Source of the DNA: an uncultured Aquimarina sp.
Lineage (GTDB): Bacteria > Bacteroidota > Bacteroidia > Flavobacteriales > Flavobacteriaceae
Reading direction: 5' to 3'
Assembly: GCA_947498705.1 (NCBI GenBank)
Contig: CANMLW010000024.1
Location: 1 to 35,421, forward strand
Length of the DNA: 35,421 bases
Of this stretch, positions 26,210-35,344 are shown piece by piece. Below the pieces are notes generated by a model that was given only the letters and a program-made list of their open reading frames with translations, had not been told where the DNA came from and ran no database searches. Position 1 is the stretch's first letter. Every line of letters starts with the position of its first letter. The position numbers were made by a program, and so were the translations under genes.

Positions 26210-26884
26210 ATGGATTTCATTTCTTCTTTAGTTACTCTATTAAAAAAAAATGCTAACCCAGATGAAGCTGGCAAAATGCAAGCGTATATGAGAGAGTTGT
26301 TTTCTTATTATGGAGTCAAAGCTCCTATAAGAAAAGCATTACTAAAAGAAACATATGCAACATATTTACCTGATTTATCCCATTCTTCTATAATTTCTAT
26401 TGCGAAAGAACTTTACGAAAAACCTCAACGTGAGCTTCATTATTGTGCTATGGAAATAACCGATCGTTTTCTAAAAAAGAAATATATCATTAACGATATT
26501 CACTTTATAGAGTTTCTCATTACAACCCATTCATGGTGGGACACAGTAGATTTTATTGCAAAGCATATCCTTGGTAATTATTTGCTTCAGTATCCAGATC
26601 AGATACCTGTAATAATAAAGGAGTATTCAGAATCAAACAATATGTGGTTAAATAGAAGTGCTATCCTGTTTCAGTTAGGATATAAAAATAAGACAGATGC
26701 TCATCTTTTGTTTGCATTATGTGATCAGCACAAATCATCAACAGAATTTTTTATAAAAAAAGCTATAGGCTGGGCATTGCGAGAATACTCTAAAGTAGCT
26801 CCAGAAGCTGTTGTTTCATACATTTCTACTGCAAAACTACAACCTCTGTCAGAAAAAGAAGGATTAAGGAGAATTTACAGATAA
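26210..26884 (+). CDS. AlkD-like DNA alkylation repair protein
   Basis: A 224-residue all-helical HEAT-repeat protein of the AlkC/AlkD superfamily, which excises N3- and N7-alkylated purines without base flipping. Typical features are QAYMRELFSYYGVKAPIRKAL at the N-terminus, YCAMEITDRFL, the central WWDTVDFIAKHILGNYL, MWLNRSAILFQL with its Trp and Arg, and the terminal FFIKKAIGWALREYSKVAPEAV. No signal peptide, so it acts in the cytoplasm. Last gene of the acpH-ggt run, ending before a clear terminator. Confidence 0.92.
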   Translation: MDFISSLVTLLKKNANPDEAGKMQAYMRELFSYYGVKAPIRKALLKETYATYLPDLSHSSIISIAKELYEKPQRELHYCAMEITDRFLKKKYIINDIHFIEFLITTHSWWDTVDFIAKHILGNYLLQYPDQIPVIIKEYSESNNMWLNRSAILFQLGYKNKTDAHLLFALCDQHKSSTEFFIKKAIGWALREYSKVAPEAVVSYISTAKLQPLSEKEGLRRIYR

Positions 26885-27194
26885 GGTTACGGACAGTTTC
26901 GTTCTTATACAACCTAAACATTCTGAAAAATCATTTTCGCTCTTTTGAAAAAATTAACATAAAAATGAGATAACATTATATTATCTCATTTTTCATTTTA
27001 TTAATTTAGATAAAGTGAATTTTATATCACAAAATACGTATTCTAAGGATATTGCATACCTAAAATTGAGTAGTCTTTATCAAGTAATATTTATAAACAA
27101 AGACTTCTCAAAATCAAATTACCCCCCTTTTTACTTTTAATTTTTTTTGTTTCGACAGTTAATTAATTTTTATACTCTTAAACACCAATTTATT
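26885..27194. other. Intergenic region
   Basis: No coding sequence was found. It holds the terminator at 26961-26993 and then about 200 AT-rich bases that should carry the promoter of the type IX-secreted protein gene, although no full TTG/TAnnTTTG pair is visible. Confidence 0.6.
26961..26993 (+). terminator. Terminator of the acpH-ggt-alkD operon
   Basis: A 13-bp perfect stem (26961-26973 with 26981-26993), core TGAGATAA/TTATCTCA, 7-nt loop, followed by a T-rich tract. Confidence 0.85.
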
Positions 27195-28445
27195 ATGAAA
27201 TTAAACTCAACATTGTTTAAAAAAAGGGTTTTGAACCTGATCAAATCAACTTGTCTTATTATTGCATTCTTTTGTATTACCTCTATTTATTCGAGTAATT
27301 CTTCAACGCTATCGAGTTATGAAGATACCGAACCTCCTACTTCTCCTGCTGGTTTATCCTGGGTATACGATGAAGGTAATAATGCAACATGGATTTCATG
27401 GAATGCTTCTACAGATAATGTTGGCGTATCCTACTATGAAGTATTTGAAAATGGAGAACACTTTTATGCATTAGATCAAACAAAATTAGGCTTTGGAGGA
27501 AAACCAAAAAAAACTTATGTTTTTACTGTTTTAGCAGTTGATGCGGCAGGTAACAAATCGCCTTTAAGCGAACCTCTGATTGTATCACCAGAAGAACCTA
27601 CAAACCCATGTGATGGTATTGAAGAATGGAGACCAGGACTGTTTTATCAAACCGGGGATAGAGTAACCTATAGAGGTAATCTATATGAATTTCAAACTTC
27701 AAGATGGGTATTCATCTCTTCTTGCGAGGGCTCTAGATCCAAAAATGACGCTGCTCATGCAACCAACCAGGATACAGAGGCACCAACAACTCCTACTGGA
27801 TTATCTTATAGATATGATGCAGGTAATGATGTAACATGGATTTCATGGAATACATCTACAGATAATATAGGAGTCTCTTTTTACGAGGTATTTGAAAACG
27901 GTAACCCCTTCTATGCTTTAGATCAAACAAAATTAGGTTTTGGAGGAAAACCAAAGAGAACTTCCACTTTTACCGTTTTAGCCGTGGATAAAGCAGGTAA
28001 TAAATCACCGCTAAGTGAACCTCTGGTAGTATCTCCTGATCTAATTACCAATCCTTGTAATGGGATTCGAGAGTGGAACTCTACTGTAAATTATCAGGTA
28101 GGTGACAGAGTAACGTATAGAGGTAACTTATATGAAAGACAAGCTTTTAGATGGGCCTTTATTTCTTCTTGTAATGGTGCTAAATCATTAAACAACAGTA
28201 ACCCAACCATAGGCAACACTTTTACTGCTTATCCAAACCCAGTAAGTAAAGAATTAAAAATTATTACCAACCCTATGATTACTCCATCCAAATATTCAAT
28301 TATTGACATGAATGGAAGAACAATTTCTACACAAGATTATTCTTCTTCTGTTGATGTAGAGAGTTTACAGAAAGGAGTATACATAATTAACCTTATCTCA
28401 GAAGATAATAACAAAATAGGAGAATCTATTTTTGTAAAAAAATAA
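27195..28445 (+). CDS. Type IX-secreted protein with two FN3 / carbohydrate-binding units
   Basis: A 416-residue secreted protein. The signal peptide spans about residues 1-34. Two near-identical units follow. Each has a fibronectin type III domain (about 46-132 and 192-280; e.g. WISWNASTDNVGVSYYEVF and FTVLAVDAAGNKSPLSEP) and a short cysteine-bracketed module (about 136-180 and 284-325) with WRPGLFYQTGDRVTYRGNLYE, resembling chitin-binding CBM5/12. Residues about 340-416 are a type A T9SS sorting domain (YPNPVSKELKI ... KGVYIINL), which directs export and surface attachment or release. There is no catalytic domain. The ATG at 27195 is chosen over a TTG 48 nt upstream because it begins the signal peptide directly. 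Probably a surface polysaccharide-binding protein. Confidence 0.88.
   Translation: MKLNSTLFKKRVLNLIKSTCLIIAFFCITSIYSSNSSTLSSYEDTEPPTSPAGLSWVYDEGNNATWISWNASTDNVGVSYYEVFENGEHFYALDQTKLGFGGKPKKTYVFTVLAVDAAGNKSPLSEPLIVSPEEPTNPCDGIEEWRPGLFYQTGDRVTYRGNLYEFQTSRWVFISSCEGSRSKNDAAHATNQDTEAPTTPTGLSYRYDAGNDVTWISWNTSTDNIGVSFYEVFENGNPFYALDQTKLGFGGKPKRTSTFTVLAVDKAGNKSPLSEPLVVSPDLITNPCNGIREWNSTVNYQVGDRVTYRGNLYERQAFRWAFISSCNGAKSLNNSNPTIGNTFTAYPNPVSKELKIITNPMITPSKYSIIDMNGRTISTQDYSSSVDVESLQKGVYIINLISEDNNKIGESIFVKK
27324..28190 (+). repeat. Tandem 447-bp duplication inside the FN3/CBM gene
   Basis: Two units of 149 codons start at 27324 and 27771. Long identical DNA runs persist (e.g. the stretch encoding LDQTKLGFGGKPK), spaced exactly 447 bp, pointing to a recent duplication or gene conversion. 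Confidence 0.85.
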
Positions 28446-28475
28446 TATAATTTCTTAGAAACAAGCATACTTCTA

Positions 28476-28507
28476 AAAAAGGCTACTACTTTATCAGTAG
28501 CCTTTTT
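28476..28507. terminator. Bidirectional terminator, FN3 gene/VOC gene
   Basis: A 12-bp stem (28476-28487 with 28496-28507), core GGCTACT/AGTAGCC, 8-nt loop, A and T tracts on the two sides. It lies between convergent genes. Confidence 0.88.
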
Positions 28508-28512
28508 ACGTT

Positions 28513-28932
28513 TTACTTCGCAAAAAGTTGATCAATATTTTTAAATGCTTTAAACTCTAGGGCATTATTTTCTGGATCGTAAAAAAACATTGTAGCCTGT
28601 TCTCCTACTTCGCCTTTAAATCTGATATAGGGTTTTATAACAAATTTGATGTTTTTTTCTTGTAGTGTATCTGATAATTTTACCCAGTCCTCCCAGTTTA
28701 ATACAACTCCAAAATGTGGTACAGGTACATGGTGGCCATCTACAGGATTAGACACTTGTCTCTCTTTTTGGTTTGTTTCAGGCTTTTGATGTATTACCAA
28801 TTGATGCCCAAAGAAATTAAGGTCTACCCAATTTGCATCACTTCGGCCTTCTTTACAACCTAATATTTCTTTATAAAAATGTCTACTTTTTTCTAAATCT
28901 GTAACTGGGATAGCAAGGTGAAAAGGATTCAT
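28513..28932 (-). CDS. VOC family (glyoxalase/bleomycin resistance-like) protein
   Basis: A 139-residue protein made of two beta-alpha-beta-beta-beta modules. Candidate metal ligands are H5 (FHLAIPVTDLEKSRHFY), the His of PHFGVV in the middle and the Glu of NALEFK near the C-terminus. The second module contains FYDPENNALEFKAF, characteristic of the family. VOC proteins include glyoxalases, dioxygenases and resistance proteins; the sequence does not decide which. It lies downstream of dnaK on the same strand but behind the dnaK terminator, so it is probably separately transcribed. Confidence 0.85.
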   Translation of the reverse strand: MNPFHLAIPVTDLEKSRHFYKEILGCKEGRSDANWVDLNFFGHQLVIHQKPETNQKERQVSNPVDGHHVPVPHFGVVLNWEDWVKLSDTLQEKNIKFVIKPYIRFKGEVGEQATMFFYDPENNALEFKAFKNIDQLFAK

Positions 28933-29031
28933 AGTTCGTATTTTTTTTTAGTGTAGTCTTATAAAATCGTATTTAATTTCATTGAATTGTCTAATTTAAT
29001 CATAACCATTTAAAAGCTTGCTTTTCTACTA

Positions 29032-29063
29032 CAAAAAAATGCGCAGTTTTCACTGCGCATTTT
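29032..29063 (-). terminator. dnaK terminator
   Basis: Stem ATGCGCAGT/ACTGCGCAT extended by A:T pairs (29036-29047 with 29052-29063), 4-nt loop. On the minus strand it is followed by a T tract, so it ends dnaK transcription. Confidence 0.88.
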
Positions 29064-29086
29064 ACTCTATATAGATATACTATAAT

Positions 29087-31006
29087 TTATTTTACTTCTT
29101 CGAAGTCTACATCTTCTACATCATTTCCAGAAGCATCTCCTCCGTTCGATTGTCCTTGTCCTGCTCCTGCATCAGGCCCTGCTTGCCCATTTTGTTGAGC
29201 TTCGGCTTGTGCTTTGTACATTTCTTCACTAGCAACTTTCCATGCTTCATTGATTTTATCAAGGGCAGGAGTAATTACAGCAAGATCTTTAGTTTCATAA
29301 GCTTTCTTAAGCTCTTCTAAAGCCTCTTCTATTGGTTTTTTCTTATCATCAGATAATTTATCTCCAAATTCTTTAAGTTGCTTTTCAGTTTGGAAAATCA
29401 TTCCATCTGCTTCATTTAGCTTATCTGCAGTTTCTTTTGCTGCTTTATCAGCTTCAGCATTTGCTTCGGCCTCTTTCTTCATTTTTTCGATTTCTTCTTC
29501 TGTTAATCCTGAAGAAGCTTCGATACGAATATCCTGAGACTTATTTGTTGCTTTATCTGTAGCAGATACTTTAATGATACCATTTGCATCAATATCAAAA
29601 GTCACTTCGATTTGTGGCACTCCTCTTTGAGCTGGTGGAATACCATCTAAGTGAAAACGACCAATTGTTTTATTATCTGCAGCCATAGGACGCTCACCTT
29701 GTAAAACGTGAATTTCTACAGATGGTTGATTATCTGCTGCCGTAGAGAATACTTGTGATTTTTTGGTAGGGATAGTAGTGTTAGCTTCGATAAGCTTGGT
29801 CATTACGTTACCCATAGTTTCTATACCAAGAGAAAGTGGAGTTACATCTAATAATAATACATCCTTTACATCTCCTGTTAATACTCCTCCTTGGATTGCT
29901 GCTCCTACTGCAACAACTTCATCTGGATTTACTCCTTTACTAGGTGCTTTTCCAAAAAAGCTTTCTACTGCTTCTTGCACTGCAGGAATACGAGTTGACC
30001 CTCCTACTAATATAATTTCGTCGATATCACTAGTAGATAATCCAGCAGATTTAAGTGCTGTACGACAAGGCTCTATAGTACGTTTTACTAAGTCATCTAT
30101 TAATTGATCAAACTTTGATCTTGTTAACGATCTAACCAAGTGCTTTGGTCCGCTTGCAGTAGCAGTAACATATGGTAAATTAATCTCTGTCTGCGCAGAA
30201 GATGACAATTCGATTTTAGCTTTCTCTGCAGCTTCTTTAAGACGTTGTAAAGCCATTGGATCTTTTCTAAGGTCCATATTTTCATCTGCTTTAAACTCTT
30301 CTGCCAACCAATCAATAATTTTTTGATCTACATCATCCCCTCCTAGGTGAGTATCTCCATCGGTTGATAACACTTCAAATACACCATCTCCTAATTCTAG
30401 AATTGATACATCATGTGTTCCTCCTCCAAAGTCAAATACAACTATCTTTTGATCTGTACCTTTTTTATCTAATCCATATGCCAAAGCTGCTGCTGTTGGC
30501 TCATTGATAATTCTTTCTACTTTAAGACCTGCAATCTCTCCTGCTTCTTTGGTAGCTTGACGCTGTGCATCATTAAAATATGCAGGTACTGTGATCACTG
30601 CACTAGAAACGTCTTGCCCAAGGTAATCTTCTGCTGTTTTCTTCATTTTCTGAAGTGTCATTGCAGATAATTCCTGAGGAGTATATAAACGACCATCGAT
30701 ATCTACTCGTGGTGTATCATTGTCACCTTTTACTACTTTATAAGCAGCTCTTTCTGCTTCTTTTGAAGATTCAGAGAATTTATTTCCCATAAATCTTTTT
30801 ATAGAAGAAATTGTCTTGGTTGGGTTGGTTACTGCCTGACGTTTTGCAGGATCCCCTACCTTTATTTCCCCACCTTCAACAAAAGCAATTACAGAAGGAG
30901 TTGTTCTTTTACCTTCTGCATTAGGGATTACTACAGGCTCATTACCTTCCATTACAGAAACACAAGAGTTGGTTGTTCCTAAGTCTATTCCTATTATTTT
31001 ACTCAT
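29087..31006 (-). CDS. dnaK: Chaperone protein DnaK (Hsp70)
   Basis: A 639-residue Hsp70 that folds and disaggregates proteins with DnaJ and GrpE, using ATP. The ATPase domain begins IGIDLGTTNSCVSVMEG and carries the second phosphate loop VFDFGGGTHDVSILELG and the adenosine motif ILVGGSTRIPAV. The linker is VLLLDVTPLSLGIET. The substrate-binding domain and lid follow, with a Gly/Ala/Gln-rich tail ending DVEDVDFEEVK. All expected parts are present at normal length. dnaJ and grpE are not adjacent. Upstream there is no CIRCE element and no clear TAnnTTTG box, so heat regulation is not readable here. Confidence 0.98.
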   Translation of the reverse strand: MSKIIGIDLGTTNSCVSVMEGNEPVVIPNAEGKRTTPSVIAFVEGGEIKVGDPAKRQAVTNPTKTISSIKRFMGNKFSESSKEAERAAYKVVKGDNDTPRVDIDGRLYTPQELSAMTLQKMKKTAEDYLGQDVSSAVITVPAYFNDAQRQATKEAGEIAGLKVERIINEPTAAALAYGLDKKGTDQKIVVFDFGGGTHDVSILELGDGVFEVLSTDGDTHLGGDDVDQKIIDWLAEEFKADENMDLRKDPMALQRLKEAAEKAKIELSSSAQTEINLPYVTATASGPKHLVRSLTRSKFDQLIDDLVKRTIEPCRTALKSAGLSTSDIDEIILVGGSTRIPAVQEAVESFFGKAPSKGVNPDEVVAVGAAIQGGVLTGDVKDVLLLDVTPLSLGIETMGNVMTKLIEANTTIPTKKSQVFSTAADNQPSVEIHVLQGERPMAADNKTIGRFHLDGIPPAQRGVPQIEVTFDIDANGIIKVSATDKATNKSQDIRIEASSGLTEEEIEKMKKEAEANAEADKAAKETADKLNEADGMIFQTEKQLKEFGDKLSDDKKKPIEEALEELKKAYETKDLAVITPALDKINEAWKVASEEMYKAQAEAQQNGQAGPDAGAGQGQSNGGDASGNDVEDVDFEEVK

Positions 31007-31442
31007 TTTATAATAATTGTTAAACTATTTCTATTTTGTTCGTTATAATTTATTGCAGTAAGGACAATGATTATGCCATTACAATCTATATGACAGGATG
31101 TCACGATTACCACTCGTCCTTCTGCTTTTTACCATACATAACCTTTTAAAAATAAGCAGCCTTATTGACACTGTACCTTTATAATATATTCTTTAACTTA
31201 AAAATCTAAGTAAGAAGTTAGCGTAAGTAACCAAGTACGTCTTTTGTATAATTTGACAAGCTTATATTACAACATCTAAAGAAAGAAATGTGTCTAAAGA
31301 CAAAGCCTAACTATATGTCACTTAAGGATTAAAAATGAACATTTGACAATTAAACTTAATATAATTAACTATTCATAAAAAAATAAGCTTATTTGCTATC
31401 AAAAAACTATATTTACCGCAAAATTTTATCAATAATTAGTAT
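31007..31442. other. 436-bp divergent intergenic region, dnaK/sdaA
   Basis: No coding sequence or RNA gene was recognised. It must contain promoters for dnaK (leftward) and the serine dehydratase gene (rightward). A TATATTTA box at 31408-31415 is a candidate -7 for the latter but its nearest TTG is only 12 nt away. No CIRCE inverted repeat is present. Confidence 0.6.
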
Positions 31443-32867
31443 ATGGAATGTATCAGTATCTTTGATATGTTAAAAATTGGCGTAGGCCCCTCTAGTTCTC
31501 ATACATTAGGGCCTTGGCAGGCAGGAAGAAGATGGATTTGTGAGCTTAAAGATGAGAATGTTTTTGAAGATGTAACAGCTATTACAATAGACCTTTATGG
31601 ATCTTTATCTCTAACAGGAAAAGGGCATGCAACCGATATTGCAGTCATCTTAGGACTGTGTGGACATGATCCAATAACCATTGATGTAAGTGCCATTGAT
31701 TCTTATATAGATAGTATAAATACAAATAAAACACTTCCTTTTAATAGTGAGTTACAAATATCTTTTGATCCTGCAACTCATATTATTTTTAATAAAAATT
31801 TCAAAGAGTTTCATCCCAACGGCATGACATTTCATGCCACTTTAAAAAATGGGAAAAAAATCTCGTCTTCTTTTTATTCTATCGGAGGTGGTTTTGTGGT
31901 TAAAGAAGAACGTAAACGAAAAGAGAAAAAGCTTACAGAGTTTAAAGGGTTTCCTATGCCTATAGAAAAAGGTACTGATCTATTGGCTTATTGTACTTCT
32001 AAAAATAAAAAAATATCTGAAGTTGTTCTTGACAACGAGCGTTCTTTACGTACTGATGAAGAGATTGACAAAAGAATCTTACAGGTTTGGAATGTCATGC
32101 TGGAATCTATGTATACAGGCTGTCATACCGAAGGAATATTACCTGGAGGGTTAAATGTAAAAAGAAGAGCGTATGATACTCATAAAAGACTAATAGGCTC
32201 TACTCCTTATACTACTCCACAAGAATGGATAGAAGCAATTCGTGATACCAAGGTAGAATTTAGGCAAATTTTAAAGTGGGTCTCTTGTTTTGCTTTGGCT
32301 GTTAACGAGGTAAATGCGTCGTTGGGTCGTGTAGTTACTGCTCCTACAAACGGAAGCGCAGGTGTAATCCCTTCTGTAATGATGTATTATATGGTTATAG
32401 AAAATCATGATGCTAATTTTGACGATATTAAGCAATTTATGCTGGTAGCGGGAGAAATTGGTAGTATCTTTAAGAAAGGAGCCACAATCTCTGCTGCTAT
32501 GGGAGGTTGCCAGGCAGAAATAGGAGTATCCTCTGCTATGGCAGCTGGAGCGTTGACAGAACTTATGGGAGGTTCACCAGAACAAGTCTTAATGGCTAGT
32601 GAAATTGCTATGGAGCATCACCTGGGGTTAACATGTGATCCTATTGCCGGATTGGTACAAATACCATGTATCGAGCGAAACGCAATGGGAGCTATAAAAG
32701 CTATTAATGCCTGCGAAATGGCACTCGAAGCAGATGCTGCACATGCAAAAGTACCGTTGGACAAAGTGATTGAAACCATGTGGGAAACTGCGCAGGATAT
32801 GAATACAAAATACAAAGAAACAAGTGAAGGTGGCTTAGCAATAAAAGTAAATTTAAGTGATTGCTAG
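31443..32867 (+). CDS. sdaA: L-serine ammonia-lyase (iron-sulfur dehydratase)
   Basis: A 474-residue single-chain L-serine dehydratase that converts serine to pyruvate and ammonia using an oxygen-sensitive [4Fe-4S] cluster. The N-terminal beta domain starts SIFDMLKIGVGPSSSHTLGP, the substrate-binding signature. The alpha domain has TAPTNGSAGVIPSV and three candidate cluster cysteines: GGCQAEIG, TCDPIAG and QIPCIER. Length is that of the fused type (E. coli SdaA/SdaB are about 455). It is not in an operon; dnaK diverges upstream and tRNA-Arg follows. Its likely role is feeding pyruvate from amino acids. Confidence 0.96.
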   Translation: MECISIFDMLKIGVGPSSSHTLGPWQAGRRWICELKDENVFEDVTAITIDLYGSLSLTGKGHATDIAVILGLCGHDPITIDVSAIDSYIDSINTNKTLPFNSELQISFDPATHIIFNKNFKEFHPNGMTFHATLKNGKKISSSFYSIGGGFVVKEERKRKEKKLTEFKGFPMPIEKGTDLLAYCTSKNKKISEVVLDNERSLRTDEEIDKRILQVWNVMLESMYTGCHTEGILPGGLNVKRRAYDTHKRLIGSTPYTTPQEWIEAIRDTKVEFRQILKWVSCFALAVNEVNASLGRVVTAPTNGSAGVIPSVMMYYMVIENHDANFDDIKQFMLVAGEIGSIFKKGATISAAMGGCQAEIGVSSAMAAGALTELMGGSPEQVLMASEIAMEHHLGLTCDPIAGLVQIPCIERNAMGAIKAINACEMALEADAAHAKVPLDKVIETMWETAQDMNTKYKETSEGGLAIKVNLSDC

Positions 32868-33004
32868 TCGAACAATGTATGTATTTACAAATAATTGAAT
32901 GAATATTCATTTCGTAACAGTTCCTTAATTTACAAAAAATCAAGGCGTTATATTTCAACTTAAAAAATAGTTACAAATAAAAGTAAAATACATAAAGATT
33001 TGTC

Positions 33005-33035
33005 TTGTTTTATAAGGTATAGCTTCATATATTTG
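33005..33035 (+). promoter_or_regulatory. tRNA-Arg promoter
   Basis: TTG (33005-33007), 20 nt, TATATTTG (33028-33035), followed by a GC-rich CACCGC discriminator. A start site near 33042 would leave about 30 nt of leader before the tRNA. Confidence 0.75.
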
Positions 33036-33071
33036 CACCGCTTTTGAAATAAAGCAATTCATAAAAATAAT

Positions 33072-33145
33072 GGTCGCGTAGCTCAGCTGGATAGAGCATC
33101 TGCCTTCTAAGCAGACGGTCACAGGTTCGAATCCTGTCGCGATCA
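33072..33145 (+). tRNA. tRNA-Arg (anticodon UCU)
   Basis: A 74-nt cloverleaf. The acceptor arm GGTCGCG (33072-33078) pairs with CGCGATC (33138-33144) with one G-U pair, and A33145 is the discriminator base. The D arm contains AGCTCAGCTGGATAGAG, and the anticodon arm TCTGC-CTTCTAA-GCAGA places TCT at positions 34-36, reading AGA. The T arm is ACAGG-TTCGAAT-CCTGT. CCA is not encoded. It is a single tRNA with its own promoter and terminator. Confidence 0.97.
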
Positions 33146-33147
33146 CG

Positions 33148-33176
33148 AAAAGCCAGACATTACGTCTGGCTTTTTT
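33148..33176 (+). terminator. tRNA-Arg terminator
   Basis: An 11-bp stem (33148-33158 with 33164-33174), core GCCAGAC/GTCTGGC, 5-nt loop, followed by T residues, starting two bases after the tRNA. Confidence 0.92.
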
Positions 33177-33317
33177 GTTTTTTGTTATCTACCCAAGATT
33201 TATCAAGCCAAACTTATACAGCTTTAATAATGTTTCTATAAAAACATATTTTTTTGGGTAACACTTTTAATTGTTGTGACATATACCTATAGAACAAAAG
33301 CTACAAAACAAGAAATT

Positions 33318-35235
33318 ATGAAAAATAGTTTATTTCCTTTAATGGTACTACTTATTCTTATGAACTCAAGTTGCACCAATGACGAGTTAGAACAAGAATT
33401 AACCAATGATCTACAGAACGAAAAAATAAAACCAAAACAATTAATTAGTAACAATTGCTCATTCAATTATGGAGTTGATGACGTTGGTAACCCTATCGGA
33501 GGTGGTGATCCTATTGGGGGTGGTAATCAATATAATGATATTGTTGATGAAAGTATTGCAGATTTTATAGTAAATGATTTAATAGAATTAAAAAATGCTT
33601 TAAATAATCCTGAGCTTTCGGCGGGAAAAATCATATATATAAGATAATGTAATAATTGATATAGAAAGTGAAACATTTTCTATTCCCACAGGTATTACTT
33701 TAGCTAGCGGAAGAGGAAATAACAATGGTTCTTGTGGTGCTTTAATTAAAACAAATATAACAGATGCTAGAACAATATTTAAATTTTCAGGAAACGCGGG
33801 AAGAATTACTGGGATTAGATTTAAAGGTCCTACAGGAGAAATTAGTAGCGATACTATAACAGGAATAGATACAAATGGGTATAATAATTTAAAAATAGAC
33901 AATTGCGAACTTTATAATCTTCCGCAAATAGGAATTCTTGTATCAGGAAACTCATATAATAAAATAGAAGTGCTAAATAATAGTATTCATTCAAATAGAG
34001 GAGATGGATGGGGATATGGAGTCGCAGTTGGAAGAGAAGGGTTTGCTTTGATAAAAGGTAATAGGTTTTACAAAAACAGACATGATATAGCATCTTCAGG
34101 AGTTAGAGATTCTGGTTATGAAGCTTCGTACAACTATTTTGAAGGAGCAGGAGATTCTTACAATGTTGATGTTCATGGAGGACAAGATCATGGGTGGACT
34201 GGTGAGGATAGCCATATTGCAGCAACATTTACATATATTCATCACAATATTTTTGATAATATTGATCCTGATCATCCCAATATAAAACTTAGAGGAATCC
34301 CTACCTACATTTGTCTTATTGAAGATAATATATTCAAACACTCTAATATTAATGATGCAATAGCACATAATAGAAATATTACTTACAAAGAAAATATTTT
34401 TGCCTGGAACAATATTTATGATTGGAATGGTTCTACAGGTAATTATAAGGGATTATATATGTCAAAAAACTGGGAAAGCTCGCAAAACAGCACTACTTAT
34501 TTACCTTTTGAAGATAATGAGTTAATGACATACCGATTAGGTGATTTTGATGGAGACGGAAAAACGGAAATATTTAAATCTATAAAAAGAGATGGATCAT
34601 CAGTAGGAGAATGGTTTATCGCAGAAATACCTACACCAAACAATTATTCGGATTACCGAAATTGGGCATGGCAAAAAATCAACTCTTCTAACAAAACGGT
34701 TGAACAACTTGGGTTTGGAGATTTTAACGGGGACGGCACAACCGATGTGTTTAATGCTAATGGTAAAGATTGGTATATTTCTTTTGGAGGAAGCTCTGGA
34801 TGGGATCTTTTAAGTTCTAACACCACCATTACATTAAACAAATTGAGATTTGGTGATTTTAATAACGACGGAAAGACCGATGTTTTTAAGGCCAATTTAG
34901 AAGGATGGTATGTTTCTTATGGAGGGAGTTCTGGATGGGAAAGAATAAATTCATCAAGTAAATCTATTGAACAGCTTGGATTTGGAGATTTTAATGGCAA
35001 TGGAACAACAGATGTATTTAGTGCTAATGGTAAGGATTGGTATGTTTCTGATGGAGGGAATTCTGGTTGGCAACATTTTGGAACTTCAGGCGAAACTATT
35101 AATAAATTGTTTTTCGGAACATTAAGGAGTACGGGTGAATTTGGAAATCAAACCAATATTTTCATAAAAAATCACTCCTACTATCAAATAGCAGAATCTC
35201 CTAGCTACATCTGGACTCCATTGATTTTTCAATAA
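33318..35235 (+). pseudogene. Frameshifted beta-helix / FG-GAP repeat surface lipoprotein
   Basis: The first part (33318-33647) encodes a signal peptide ending MNSSC, a linker with two PIGGG repeats and the start of a helix-rich region, and stops with TAA at 33645. The second part is open in the +1 frame from 33643 to 35235 with no start codon before a GTG at 33970. The junction lies in ATATATATAAGATAA (33635-33649); one extra base restores ...IIYIDNVIIDIES. The continuing product has a right-handed parallel beta-helix (about 33660-34450; e.g. LKIDNCELYNLPQIGILVSGN, IEVLNNSIHSNRGDGWGYG). Then come four FG-GAP/VCBS-like repeats with calcium-type loops (DFDGDGKTE, DFNGDGTTD, DFNNDGKTD, DFNGNGTTD) and a fifth degenerate one. 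It may be a polysaccharide lyase-like surface protein. A sequencing error would restore an intact gene. Confidence 0.82.
34540..35130 (+). repeat. FG-GAP/VCBS-like tandem repeats
   Basis: Units of about 45 codons recur near 34540, 34710, 34845 and 34977, with a decayed unit near 35105. Second and fourth units share most bases, including the codons for ANGKDWY, suggesting expansion by duplication. Each intact unit carries a D-x-(D/N)-x-(D/N)-G calcium-type loop followed by WYxSxGGxSGW. Confidence 0.8.
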
Positions 35236-35344
35236 AAAAATAGATTAGAATAGCAAAAGGCTATCAATAAGGTTTGATTCTCTTTTAAATAAGTAGAGGT
35301 TTCTTCCAAAGATTTTACCAAAAAAATTGAACTTTAGATATTTG

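Noticed and set aside
27147..27194. TTG start for the T9SS-secreted protein
   Set aside because: It would place sixteen polar and aromatic residues before the signal peptide; the ATG at 27195 is the better start.
31007..31442. CIRCE element upstream of dnaK
   Set aside because: No TTAGCACTC-N9-GAGTGCTAA or close variant is present.
33970..35235. A separate gene starting at the GTG at 33970
   Set aside because: The same frame is open back to 33643 and encodes continuous beta-helix sequence without a start codon, so this is the 3' part of a frameshifted gene.
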